DNA from: Pseudomonadota bacterium
GTDB taxonomy: Bacteria > Pseudomonadota > Alphaproteobacteria > Rhizobiales > Xanthobacteraceae
Length of the DNA: 64,000 bases
Reading direction: 5' to 3'
Assembly: GCA_023404675.1 (NCBI GenBank)
Contig: JAEYAW010000010.1
Span: 248,001 to 312,000 of the forward strand
Shown: positions 24,486 through 32,657 of the stretch, in pieces
Position numbering within the stretch: the first letter of the stretch is position 1
How the letters are laid out: each line of letters starts with the position of its first letter
Position numbers and translations under genes: made by a program
Notes under the pieces: model-generated
What the model was told of the DNA's origin: nothing
Database searches by the model: none
The model's input: the letters and a program-made list of their open reading frames with translations, nothing else

Positions 24486-25565
24486 TCACGATTTCGTCCG
24501 TGCTGCTTTTTTCGCAGACACCGGCTTCCTGCTTTTTGTCGTCGTTCGCGCGACCGCACCGACGGCGGGCCGGCTTTCGGGCACCGGGGCGACGGCTTCC
24601 GCCGCGACCGGGGTTGACACCTCGTCCACCGGCTGGTCCAGCAACCCTCGCAAATGCTTCGCGGCCTCGGCCCCCTTGATCGCACCGCGCCACATCTCGC
24701 TGACGGATTTCTCGTGCAGCGCGACCGCCTCCGGAGCCGACGTGATCATGGCAACGCCCAGCCGGATGTTGGGCTGCTCGCCCAGCCGGAAAGGACTGAG
24801 CGTCAGCATCTTGGTGTCGGCCATCCGGAATATCTGGAAATGGGTGTGCGGCAGCGACTCCGTCACGACGCCGATCTGCACGCCGATGGCATCGTCCTCG
24901 ATGACGTTGGCGAAATGCTCCACCTCCGCGCGGGCGAGAGCGCGGCGCTCGGCGAGTTCGGCCCCCGTGATCGACGGATTGCCGACGAAGCCGTTCTGCA
25001 CGAAGCGGCGGATTTCCCGGGCTGACATCAGGTTGAGGATGCCGGGCCTGCGCCTCCGATAGGTGGCCTTGCGCTGCGCGAGGATCTCCATGATCTGGTC
25101 GACCTGGGCGAGCGTCTTGTCGCGGTCGGGGAGGGTGAGCGGAAGGCTCTCCTTCAGCACGACGTGAAGCATCTCCAGAAAGCGGTCCGACGCGAGCAGG
25201 AAGGAGATCGGGCCGGACAGAACCATGATGTGCTCGGCGGTCTCCTCGAACTGCCTCATGCGTTCGAAATAACTGACGGCGGAGGGCATGTATTCGATGC
25301 CGACGCCGAGCAGCGTCGGCATCGAGACCTGCAGGAGTTCGGAGAGCTTTTCGAGAGTCTCGATCTTGGCCAGTTCTCCCTTTTCGAACCGGTACAGCGC
25401 CGTCCGCGAGATCCCGACCCGCCTGGCGATCTCATCCGCGCTCAGGCCGGAGCCCAGCCTGAACGCCCTCAACCTGTTCGCAATCTCTTGGTATCGGATC
25501 GCCAATGGAGCACCTATCGTCTGGTTGCGGGGGCACATCCGCGCGCCCCTCACCACGTATGACAA
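24486..25565 (-). CDS. XRE family transcriptional regulator
   Basis: 359 residues, or 350 from the second ATG. The helix-turn-helix SADEIARRVGISRTALYRFE is at about residues 43-62. It is followed by a long domain of about 230 residues without a recognised fold and a C-terminal tail rich in Ala, Pro, Lys and Arg (SRKPVSAKKAARTKS). The large effector region suggests a ligand-responsive regulator rather than a simple phage-type repressor. It sits between the quinone oxidoreductase (78 bases upstream) and tcuA (100 bases downstream), all on the minus strand, so it may regulate tcuAB or the whole string. Confidence 0.85.
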   Translation of the reverse strand: MSYVVRGARMCPRNQTIGAPLAIRYQEIANRLRAFRLGSGLSADEIARRVGISRTALYRFEKGELAKIETLEKLSELLQVSMPTLLGVGIEYMPSAVSYFERMRQFEETAEHIMVLSGPISFLLASDRFLEMLHVVLKESLPLTLPDRDKTLAQVDQIMEILAQRKATYRRRRPGILNLMSAREIRRFVQNGFVGNPSITGAELAERRALARAEVEHFANVIEDDAIGVQIGVVTESLPHTHFQIFRMADTKMLTLSPFRLGEQPNIRLGVAMITSAPEAVALHEKSVSEMWRGAIKGAEAAKHLRGLLDQPVDEVSTPVAAEAVAPVPESRPAVGAVARTTTKSRKPVSAKKAARTKS

Positions 25566-25643
25566 AATTGTCCCAATATTGGAACAGAAACCCCACCCGG
25601 TCCTCGGCCCGTCAGCTCCGCCTGCATCGTCAGATCCGCCAGT

Positions 25644-26633
25644 TCATTCGAGACCGAGCACGATGCGTTCCTTGGCGGTTCTGTCCCGAATTTGACCAAG
25701 CGCTTCGCTGAAACCCTCCAGCGGCCGGACCGAGGTCGCGGGCGGTTTGACAAGCCCCTTCTCGTACAGCGCGAAGATCTCGTCGAAACACTCACGCATC
25801 CGCCCTGGCTTTCTCTTGCGATAGTCGCTGACCTGCAGGCCGCTCACCTCGATGTTTTTCACCAGAAGATAGTTGATCTTGACCGACGGGATCTCGCCGG
25901 CGGCAAAGCCGACCACGACGAGACGGCCGCACCAAGCCAGCGCCCGCAACGCCGCGGAAAAAAAACGATCGCCCAGCGAGTCGATCACGATGTCCACGCC
26001 CCGTCCGTCCGTCACCGCATAGACCTGGCGTCGCAGGTCTTCCCGAAGATCATCAACCGAGAGATCGACCACCTCGTCGGCGCCGGCCGCGCGGACCGCG
26101 GCGGCCTTCGCCATCGACGAGACGCCGACGATCACCTTGGCCCCGAACGCCTTCGCCAACTGGACAGCCGCGAGACCCACGCTTCCGGTGGCCCCCAAGA
26201 TCAGCACGCTTTCCCCTGCCGCCAGACGGCCGCGTTCGCGCAACGCGAACCATGCGGTGTCGAACGCCAGAGCCATCGCGGCCGCTTCGGTGAACGACAT
26301 CGCGGCCGGAATCCTGTACGAATGCTCCGCCAGCGCGACGGCCCGCTCCGCGTAGCCGCCCTGCTCGGCCGTCGTCAGCACGCGATCGCCAACGGACAGG
26401 TCCTTCACGTTCGAGCCGACCGCGACGACCACACCGGCCGGCAGCTTGCCGGGCGTGAACGGGCGCGGCGGCAGGAACTGGTAGGTGCCGCCAATGACGA
26501 GCAGATCGACGAAGTTGACGCCGACCGCGCGGACGTCGATCAGAATCTCGTCCGGACCGGGTTGCGGAACCGCGACGTCCTCGATCGAAAGACTTTCGGG
26601 TGCCCCGAATTCATGAACGATGACGGCGCGCAT
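25644..26633 (-). CDS. NADPH:quinone oxidoreductase-like MDR family protein
   Basis: 329 residues of the medium-chain dehydrogenase/reductase superfamily, zinc-independent quinone oxidoreductase branch. The N-terminal EFGAPESLSIEDV segment and VGVNFVDLLVIGG are conserved, and LILGATGSVGLAAVQLAKA is the NADPH-binding fold. No structural-zinc cysteine lobe is seen. Enzymes of this branch reduce quinones or act as enoyl/crotonyl-type reductases on CoA thioesters. It closes an operon of amidase, coxG and CoA ligase, so an acyl-CoA double-bond reduction is conceivable. ATG 26633 has GGAAAGG upstream; longer frames to 26756 overlap a small upstream frame and are not family-like. Confidence 0.9.
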   Translation of the reverse strand: MRAVIVHEFGAPESLSIEDVAVPQPGPDEILIDVRAVGVNFVDLLVIGGTYQFLPPRPFTPGKLPAGVVVAVGSNVKDLSVGDRVLTTAEQGGYAERAVALAEHSYRIPAAMSFTEAAAMALAFDTAWFALRERGRLAAGESVLILGATGSVGLAAVQLAKAFGAKVIVGVSSMAKAAAVRAAGADEVVDLSVDDLREDLRRQVYAVTDGRGVDIVIDSLGDRFFSAALRALAWCGRLVVVGFAAGEIPSVKINYLLVKNIEVSGLQVSDYRKRKPGRMRECFDEIFALYEKGLVKPPATSVRPLEGFSEALGQIRDRTAKERIVLGLE

Positions 26634-26850
26634 TTGACGACCTTTCCGATGCCCGCCGTTGCGGACGAGATTTACCGGCTGCTGAAAGCGCCACGAGCGC
26701 CCGCGATGAGCTGCCCCGCAGACCCGCCTGCGCGGCGAAAGCCGCGTGCATTCCAACGGTGAGGTGAAAGGACGGATCGGCCACTTCCTTGATCCGGCGC
26801 GCCGAGGCGTCCGCGGGATCGCCCGCCGTTTTCGCCGCCTGCTCCATCAT
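26611..26850 (-). CDS. Small uncharacterised ORF coupled to the CoA ligase
   Basis: 79 residues, unrecognised. Its ATG overlaps the stop codon of the CoA ligase as ATGA, which argues for translational coupling. Its first half (KTAGDPADASARRIKEVADP, then FHLTVGMHAAFAAQAG) reads like an ordinary helical protein, while the last third is very Arg/Ser-rich and overlaps the quinone oxidoreductase start. It may be a real small protein with a frameshifted end, or spurious. Confidence 0.35.
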   Translation of the reverse strand: MMEQAAKTAGDPADASARRIKEVADPSFHLTVGMHAAFAAQAGLRGSSSRALVALSAAGKSRPQRRASERSSNARRHRS

Positions 26851-28511
26851 GCCGAAGCCTTCTCGGACGGAACGAAGCGGATCGGCGTCGGCACGACCTT
26901 GCCGTCGGCGATCTGCGCGACGATGTCCCGCTTGAGAATCTTGCCGCTGGCGGTGAGCGGGATCTCGTCCAGCTTGAGGAAATACTCGGGCATGTCGTAG
27001 CGCGACAGTCCGGAACGATCGAGGTGAGCGAGAATCTCTTCCGGAGCGACGGCCGCGCCGTTGCGCAGCATGACCGCGAGGCAGACCTTCTCTCCGAGCC
27101 GCTTGTCCGGAACCGGCAGGGCGGCCGCCCGGGCAACCTCCGGATGCTGCATGGCCAGGTCCTCGATCCGGGCAGGATAGATGTTGTGGCCGCCGCGGAT
27201 GATCAGATCCTTCTTCCGGCCCGTGATCTGAAGATAACCGTCGCTGTCGATGCGACCGATATCTCCGGTCATGAACCAGCCTTCCGCGTTGAAGGCCTCG
27301 TCATTGGCGCCCTGATCGTCGAAATAGCCGAGCATCAGACTTGCGCCGCGCCCGCCGATCTGACCCGGCTCCCCGACCGGCATCTCCACGCTCATGTCTT
27401 CAATGGAGAAGATCTTCACTTCGTAGCCGTCGCAGGGACGGCCCGAGGTCTGCACGATGCGGTCCGCGTCATCGTCTATCCGCGTGTAATGGTGCGAACC
27501 GGCCTCGGTCATACCGTAGCCGCTCTGCGGGAAGACGCCCGTTGCAATCAGTTCGGCGATCACCTCACGCGGCGCGGACGCGCCGGAGATGCGGAATCCC
27601 CTGACGGCGCCGGGCGAAGACATCTTGCGCGCCTTCATCTCGGTCAGAAGGTCCATCGCGTGGGTGGGGACGCCGACAATGAACGTCGCTCCCACCTCGA
27701 TCATGCGATCGAGCGTGCTGGCGCCGCGCGGAAGATCGTGCACGACGACTTCGCCGCCGATGGCGAGCGCCATGATGAGAGAGCCGAGACCGAGGTTATG
27801 GCTCAGCGGGCTCATGGTGTAGACGACGGTCCGTTCGTCGAACTTCCAGTCGACGACCATCGCCCTGGCGTTCGCGAGCAGGGTATTGTCGCTGTGCATG
27901 ACGCCCTTCGGCTGCCCTGTCGTGCCCGACGTAAAGGCGAGATAGACCACGACGTTTGGATCGGTGTTGACGACGTCGTGGCCGTGATCGACCGTTTGCG
28001 GCAGTTCGTCGATGCCGGAACTGCCGACCGCGCCGAGCCTGAACACCGACTTCAAAGTCGGGACATCCTCCAGGGCTGCGAAGATATCGCGGCGTGATGC
28101 GTCTGCCCCGTAGCCAATCTCGCCGATGAAGGCGGCGGCCCGCATCCGGTTCATCAGCCGGACGATGTCGTCAACCGTATGATCGCGATGCAGCGATGGG
28201 CAACAGACATACCCTCCCCGCGAACAGGCAACGAGCGCGATCGCGGTTTCGACACGGCTGGAGAGCCAGACGGCCACGCGCTGTCCCTTGCGAACGCCGG
28301 ATTTGACGAGGTGTTTCGAAAGCGCCTCCGCCCGCTGCACGAGCTCGCCATACGACAGCGCTCCCGAACGATCCCGTACGGCGATCCTGTCCGGATCACG
28401 TTCAGCATGACGCCGGACGAGCGAGAAGATGGTGTCGTCTTTCCAATGGCCCGAGGCGTAAGTCTCCCTCAGTCTTTCGCGGGACAGCAGGGTGAGGATC
28501 GTATTCGACAT
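26847..28511 (-). CDS. Acyl-CoA ligase (AMP-dependent synthetase)
   Basis: 554 residues. The phosphate loop FTSGTTGQPKGVMH, the SGYGMTEAG motif, TGDIGRIDSDGYLQITGRKK (aspartate plus hinge) and the C-terminal LTASGKILKRDI lysine motif are all present, so the enzyme should be active. It would convert a carboxylic acid to its CoA thioester. The ATG at 28511 overlaps the stop of the upstream coxG (TAATG), so the two are coupled. With an amidase at the head of the operon, a simple reading is amide to acid to acyl-CoA. The molybdenum hydroxylases across the divergent region could then oxidise the ring of that thioester, as in furoyl-CoA or hydroxybenzoyl-CoA pathways (inference). Confidence 0.92.
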   Translation of the reverse strand: MSNTILTLLSRERLRETYASGHWKDDTIFSLVRRHAERDPDRIAVRDRSGALSYGELVQRAEALSKHLVKSGVRKGQRVAVWLSSRVETAIALVACSRGGYVCCPSLHRDHTVDDIVRLMNRMRAAAFIGEIGYGADASRRDIFAALEDVPTLKSVFRLGAVGSSGIDELPQTVDHGHDVVNTDPNVVVYLAFTSGTTGQPKGVMHSDNTLLANARAMVVDWKFDERTVVYTMSPLSHNLGLGSLIMALAIGGEVVVHDLPRGASTLDRMIEVGATFIVGVPTHAMDLLTEMKARKMSSPGAVRGFRISGASAPREVIAELIATGVFPQSGYGMTEAGSHHYTRIDDDADRIVQTSGRPCDGYEVKIFSIEDMSVEMPVGEPGQIGGRGASLMLGYFDDQGANDEAFNAEGWFMTGDIGRIDSDGYLQITGRKKDLIIRGGHNIYPARIEDLAMQHPEVARAAALPVPDKRLGEKVCLAVMLRNGAAVAPEEILAHLDRSGLSRYDMPEYFLKLDEIPLTASGKILKRDIVAQIADGKVVPTPIRFVPSEKASA

Positions 28512-29179
28512 TACTTGCCTTCGTTCTTGCCGCGGAACAGGCCCGCGATGGCCGTCCACATCACGTTCATCATCAGCGAGACGCCACTGATCGGTTTGGC
28601 CGCCTCCCGAACCGGCGCGGGCGCAGCGTCCCGGCGAGGCGCAACAGCCGCGAGCGGGCGCTCGCCGGTTATCGTCTCGGCCTCGGCAGCCACCGACGGG
28701 ACCGGGACGGCGACCGGCTCGGGCGGCGATTGCGCGATCTGTTTCTCGAGCGACCTGCTGAACTGGCCGATGAGTTGCGCGGCGATCGTCTGAATCATGC
28801 CGGCACCGCGCCCGTACTGCGCGACGGACCCCGACAGGTTGAGATCGGTGTCGATCATGACCCTAGAGCCGGTGCCCGACGGCTCCAGCCGGAAATTGAC
28901 GAGCGCGTTGGCGCCACCCCGGCCCTTTGAGTCGTTGCCCTGTGCCCTGACGCGCGCGGTGTGCGCGGCATCATCGCGTTCCTCGAACTTTGCCGTACCG
29001 GCAAAGGCGAGAACCACCGGCCCCATCCGGACGGCAACCCTCCCCTTGTAGGTGTCCCGATCCACGACCTCCGTAAGTTCTGCGCCGGGCATGCACGGCG
29101 CGATCTTCGGAATGTCCATGAGCGTCTTCCAAGCTGCCGCCGGCGGAAGGGAGACTTCGAAAGTGTTCGAGAACTGCAT
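28511..29179 (-). CDS. CoxG-like SRPBCC protein
   Basis: 222 residues. The N-terminal FEVSLPPAAAWKTLMDIPKI and CMPGAELTEV are the CoxG family signature. The SRPBCC domain ends near residue 150, followed by a Pro/Ala-rich linker and a short hydrophobic C-terminal segment (VSLMMNVMWTAIAGLF) that may anchor it to the membrane. CoxG proteins accompany aerobic CO-dehydrogenase-type molybdenum hydroxylases. Here the hydroxylase genes are in the operon beginning at 43944, and this copy sits between amidase and CoA ligase, which supports a functional link between the two operons. Confidence 0.88.
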   Translation of the reverse strand: MQFSNTFEVSLPPAAAWKTLMDIPKIAPCMPGAELTEVVDRDTYKGRVAVRMGPVVLAFAGTAKFEERDDAAHTARVRAQGNDSKGRGGANALVNFRLEPSGTGSRVMIDTDLNLSGSVAQYGRGAGMIQTIAAQLIGQFSRSLEKQIAQSPPEPVAVPVPSVAAEAETITGERPLAAVAPRRDAAPAPVREAAKPISGVSLMMNVMWTAIAGLFRGKNEGK

Positions 29180-29187
29180 GTTTCCTC

Positions 29188-30504
29188 CTAGCCCCGCTGC
29201 TGCGGGACGATCGGGGCACGATCACGCATGACCCACCGCGCCAGCCGCAGCAGGGCGGCGTCTTCATGGCGGTGCCCGACGAATTGCACGCCTACGGGCA
29301 GGCCGGCCTTCCCGGCAAAGAGCGGCAGCGTGATCGCCGGGCGGTGCAGGATCGTCCAGATTTCCTGAAAGGACGCGTCGCCCGTGGACGCCAGGCCCAC
29401 CGGCGCCTCGCCATTGACGGCGGCCGTCAGGATCGCGTCATGCCCCGCGGTCGCGCCATCGATCCACATCCGCCAGCGGTCCGCGAGCCGGATGGCGCTG
29501 CGATATCGCTCGTAGGAAAACGATTGTCCTTCGGTGACGACGCGCGCCAGCGCCGGGCTCAGGCGATCGGCATGATGCTGGAACTCCCAGGCAAGCGCAC
29601 GGGCACGTTCGTAGCCATTGATGACGACGCGGGCGTCGCTGAGTTCGTCAAATCCGTCCGGCAGCGGCATCTCGTCAACGACGGCACCGGACCCACGAAG
29701 TGCGCTCGCAGCAGCCTCGACGGCGGCAACGGTATCGTCGGACGCGCGGCTCCAGTGGTGCGTCCTGAACAGCAGCAGCCGCGGAGGCGCGTCGAGCGGC
29801 GACGGCCGCCCGGCCGCGCAGCCAACCAGCACATTCCAGGCAAGTTCGATGTCCTCCACCTCGCGGGCCAGCAGCCCGATGGTGTCGAGACTTTCCGCCG
29901 CGAATTTAAGCCCGGCGCGATTGATCGACCCGAAACTCGGCTTGAAGCCCACGATGCCGCAAAACGCGGCGGGACGAAGAATCGAGCCTCCCGTCTGCGT
30001 CCCGATAGCGATGGGCACCATACCGTCGGCCACCGCCGCCGCCGATCCGCTTGAGGACCCCCCCGGAGTCCGCTCCGCCGCAAACGGATTGGTCGTCGCT
30101 CCCGGAAAAACGCCGGCGAACTCGGCGGTCACGGTCTTTCCCAGAATGACCGCGCCTGCTGCGCGCAGCGCGGCGACACACGCCGCATCGGCGAACGGGC
30201 GATAGCCGTCATAGATCGGCGACCCCATGCCGGTCGGCATGCCCGCGACGTCGATCACGTCCTTGACGGCGACCGGCACCCCCCGAAGCGGCCCCGCCCG
30301 GCCGGCAGCATCGGATGCGCCGGCCTCCCGTCGGGCCGCGGCCGGATCAATATACGACCACGCCTTCACCGTCGCTTCGCGCCGCGCGATCCGGTCGAGG
30401 CAAGCCTCAACGAGATCCACCGACGTGATCCGGCCCGCAGCGATCATGTTCGCAGCACGGTTCGCCGAAAGACTGCTCAGGGGATGGATCATTTCAGATG
30501 TCAT
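29188..30504 (-). CDS. Amidase (amidase signature family)
   Basis: 438 residues. The catalytic Ser-cisSer-Lys triad is visible with the canonical spacing: Lys81 in VAVKDVID, cis-Ser150 in PGGSSSGS and nucleophile Ser174 in GTQTGGSILRPA, 24 residues after the cis-Ser. Such enzymes hydrolyse small amides to acid and ammonia in the cytoplasm. It is the first gene of a minus-strand operon (amidase, coxG, CoA ligase, small ORF, quinone oxidoreductase) with an 8-base gap to coxG. The product acid could be the substrate of the CoA ligase. It is divergent from a deacetylase-fold hydrolase that may also open an amide or imide. Confidence 0.93.
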   Translation of the reverse strand: MTSEMIHPLSSLSANRAANMIAAGRITSVDLVEACLDRIARREATVKAWSYIDPAAARREAGASDAAGRAGPLRGVPVAVKDVIDVAGMPTGMGSPIYDGYRPFADAACVAALRAAGAVILGKTVTAEFAGVFPGATTNPFAAERTPGGSSSGSAAAVADGMVPIAIGTQTGGSILRPAAFCGIVGFKPSFGSINRAGLKFAAESLDTIGLLAREVEDIELAWNVLVGCAAGRPSPLDAPPRLLLFRTHHWSRASDDTVAAVEAAASALRGSGAVVDEMPLPDGFDELSDARVVINGYERARALAWEFQHHADRLSPALARVVTEGQSFSYERYRSAIRLADRWRMWIDGATAGHDAILTAAVNGEAPVGLASTGDASFQEIWTILHRPAITLPLFAGKAGLPVGVQFVGHRHEDAALLRLARWVMRDRAPIVPQQRG

Positions 30505-30960
30505 CGCGGACGCATCGAGAGCGGACCAAATGTTCTAAAAATAGTAATCGTAGCATTTTTGGTACCACGCAAGTGCATTTTTGCGTTCGTGATATCAATT
30601 CCAACCCCGAGAACTGCTTCCGAACCGATTGGCGCCCGGCCGGCCGAGACAGACGGCAACGCGCTGGCCCGCTAAAATCCCGCCATTGACTGCATTTCTA
30701 TGCCGCGTCTCGTCACGGGCGCCCTGCAGATGTGACAGCGGAGAGCAGGGCAAAATTTCTGTAACATTTTTTGTACATTTGCCTTTACAGCGGTTTTTTC
30801 CCCGTCCTAAAAGACGAACGCGATCGAAGTCCTCCGCGCGGCACCGGATGCTGGATCCGGCAAGCGCCCGGCCTCCGGATCGCGGCTGCGCCGGAACCAG
30901 CGGCCGGACGCATGCGTCGCTCGCAAAACTGGGCTCGCCCATCACGCAGGGAACACCGTC
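30505..30960. promoter_or_regulatory. Divergent regulatory region (amidase operon / deacetylase-fold hydrolase)
   Basis: About 456 bases without a gene. It is AT-richer than its surroundings and carries the exact direct repeat GCATTTTTG at 30553-30561 and 30575-30583, 22 bp apart (two helical turns), with TGGTACCA between the copies. A related TGTAACATTTTTTGTACA lies at 30760-30777, nearer the plus-strand gene. These are candidate binding sites for a shared regulator that is not encoded next to them. Confidence 0.4.
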
Positions 30961-31854
30961 ATGCGCCTCAAGAGCCACGGCCGATACGACTACTCGCCGA
31001 TCCCCGAACGTCCGGCGTTCACGTGGCCGGGCGGCAGAAAGCTCGCGTTCTACGTGGCGCTCAATGTCGAGAACTTCAGCTTCGGCGAAGGGCTGGGGCA
31101 CACGCCGACCGCGCTGGGGCCGCCGCCCGACACCCGCAACTTCGGATGGCGTGACTATGGCCTGCGTGTCGGTATCTGGCGCATCTTCGACATGATGGAC
31201 GAATTCAGGCTGCCCATGAGCCACCTGATCAACGCCTCCGTCTGCGAGGGCATGCCCCAGATCCCCGCGCGCATCCGGCTGCGCGGCGATGAGGTGATCG
31301 GCCACGGTTACACCAATTCCGAGCGGCAGAGCGACATGGACGAGGCGACGGAGTCCGCCATGATCCGCCACGCGACAGACACACTCGCCGCTCATTGCGG
31401 ACAGAGGCCTTACGGATGGATGGGCCCCTGGATCGCCGAAACGGCGACGACGCCCGACCTCCTCAAGGAGGCCGGCTACACCTTCGTCATGGACTGGCCG
31501 GCCGACGATCAGCCGTTCTGGATGAGGACACGCGCCGGCCGCCTGCTCTCCGTTCCCTATCCGATCGAGATCAACGACAGCCCGACGATGTTGAGCCGAC
31601 AGCAGCCGGCCACCGACTTCCACCAGATGATCGTCGATCAGTTCGAAGAGATGCTGTCGCTCTCCGGTCAGCAATCCCTCGTCTTCGGAATTTCGCTGCA
31701 TACCTTCGTCGCAGGTCAGCCGTTCCGGCTGCGCCAGATCCGCAAGGCTATCGAGTACATTGTGTCCCACGAGCGCTTCCCGGATGTCTGGGTAACGACG
31801 CCCGGCGAGATCGCGCGCTACGCGAGCGAGTTGCCGGACGGCATCATTGTCTGA
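30961..31854 (+). CDS. Polysaccharide deacetylase-fold hydrolase, metal site altered (allantoinase/cyclic amidase-like)
   Basis: 297 residues, no signal peptide. The fold is recognisable (WPGGRKLAFYVALNVENFSF, then HGYTNSERQSDMDEATE), but the usual TFDD/TFDxD aspartates are replaced by Asn35/Glu37, and the HxxxH pair is reduced to His115 with Asn119. This resembles PuuE-type allantoinases, which derive from the deacetylase fold and, as I recall, differ in metal use. A cyclic amide or imide hydrolase is therefore more likely than sugar deacetylation (inference). It converges on the interleaved molybdenum-hydroxylase/ABC operon and is divergent from the amidase operon, fitting a ring-opening step. 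Confidence 0.85.
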   Translation: MRLKSHGRYDYSPIPERPAFTWPGGRKLAFYVALNVENFSFGEGLGHTPTALGPPPDTRNFGWRDYGLRVGIWRIFDMMDEFRLPMSHLINASVCEGMPQIPARIRLRGDEVIGHGYTNSERQSDMDEATESAMIRHATDTLAAHCGQRPYGWMGPWIAETATTPDLLKEAGYTFVMDWPADDQPFWMRTRAGRLLSVPYPIEINDSPTMLSRQQPATDFHQMIVDQFEEMLSLSGQQSLVFGISLHTFVAGQPFRLRQIRKAIEYIVSHERFPDVWVTTPGEIARYASELPDGIIV

Positions 31855-31869
31855 AATGCCGGACGAGGC

Positions 31870-31893
31870 CGTGGCCGCTAGATCGCGGCCACG
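31870..31893. terminator. Hairpin at the convergent end of the ABC/hydroxylase operon
   Basis: CGTGGCCGC (31870-31878) and GCGGCCACG (31885-31893) form a perfect 9-bp stem with a 6-base loop that includes the stop codon of the last operon gene. A GC-rich stem between convergent genes suggests a two-way terminator or mRNA end. There is no T-run. Confidence 0.35.
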
Positions 31894-32657
31894 ATCCCCG
31901 TCTCGGCGGCGAACTTGGCGGCGAACTTGTTGCCCAGATAGGCCTCGATAACTTTCGGATCGCGGAAAACCTGCTCCGTCGGCCCCTCACTCGCGACAGC
32001 ACCGTGGTGGAGAACCACCGTCCGTTGCGCCAGCGCCGTCACGACGCGCATCAGATGCTCGATGACGATGATGGTGATGCCCTGCTCCGCGATCGCCTTC
32101 ACCATCTTGATGGCCTCGTCGATCTCCGACGAATTCAGGCCGGCATTGACCTCGTCCAGCATCAGGATCCGCGGGTTCATCGCGAGACTCTTCGCCAGTT
32201 CCAGCCGCTTGCGGTCGGCCAGCGCGAGTTCCGACGCAGGCGCGTCGTGCATGTGCGCCAGCCTCGTGAATTCGAGGCTTTCCATTGCCTTGTCCCGGGC
32301 CTGACGCATGCCGCAGCGCGCGGCATAGATGGCGCCGGCCATGACATTCTCAAGAACGGTCATCCGCGCGAAGGGCTGCACGATCTGAAACGTGCGCGCC
32401 ACGCCCATCCGCGCGATGGTATGGGGCTTGCTCCGGATCAGGCTCTTTCCCTCGAAGATCACGTCGCCGCTAGTGACCGGAAGGAAGCCCGAGATCAGAT
32501 TGACGAGAGTTGTCTTGCCCGCCCCGTTCGGCCCGATGAGACCGACGATTTCGCCCGGTAAGAATTTAAGGCTGACATCATCGACCGCGCGGATGCCATC
32601 GAAGACTCGCGAGACCTGCTTGAGTTCGAGAATGGGGTTCGCCGTCGCCGTGGTCAT
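31878..32657 (-). CDS. Branched-chain-type ABC transporter ATPase (LivG-like)
   Basis: 259 residues. Walker A GPNGAGKTT, the VARTFQIVQPF Q-loop and Walker B ILMLDEVNAGLN place it in the LivG group of hydrophobic/branched-chain importers. The usual LSGGQ signature is replaced by ELALADRKRLELA, a known variation in LivG-like subunits, so it still looks functional. The stop is shared with a hairpin. It is the last gene of the operon beginning at 43944 and adjoins the LivM-like permease. It should pair with the LivF-like ATPase encoded seven genes upstream at 39524. Confidence 0.92.
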   Translation of the reverse strand: MTTATANPILELKQVSRVFDGIRAVDDVSLKFLPGEIVGLIGPNGAGKTTLVNLISGFLPVTSGDVIFEGKSLIRSKPHTIARMGVARTFQIVQPFARMTVLENVMAGAIYAARCGMRQARDKAMESLEFTRLAHMHDAPASELALADRKRLELAKSLAMNPRILMLDEVNAGLNSSEIDEAIKMVKAIAEQGITIIVIEHLMRVVTALAQRTVVLHHGAVASEGPTEQVFRDPKVIEAYLGNKFAAKFAAETGIVAAI

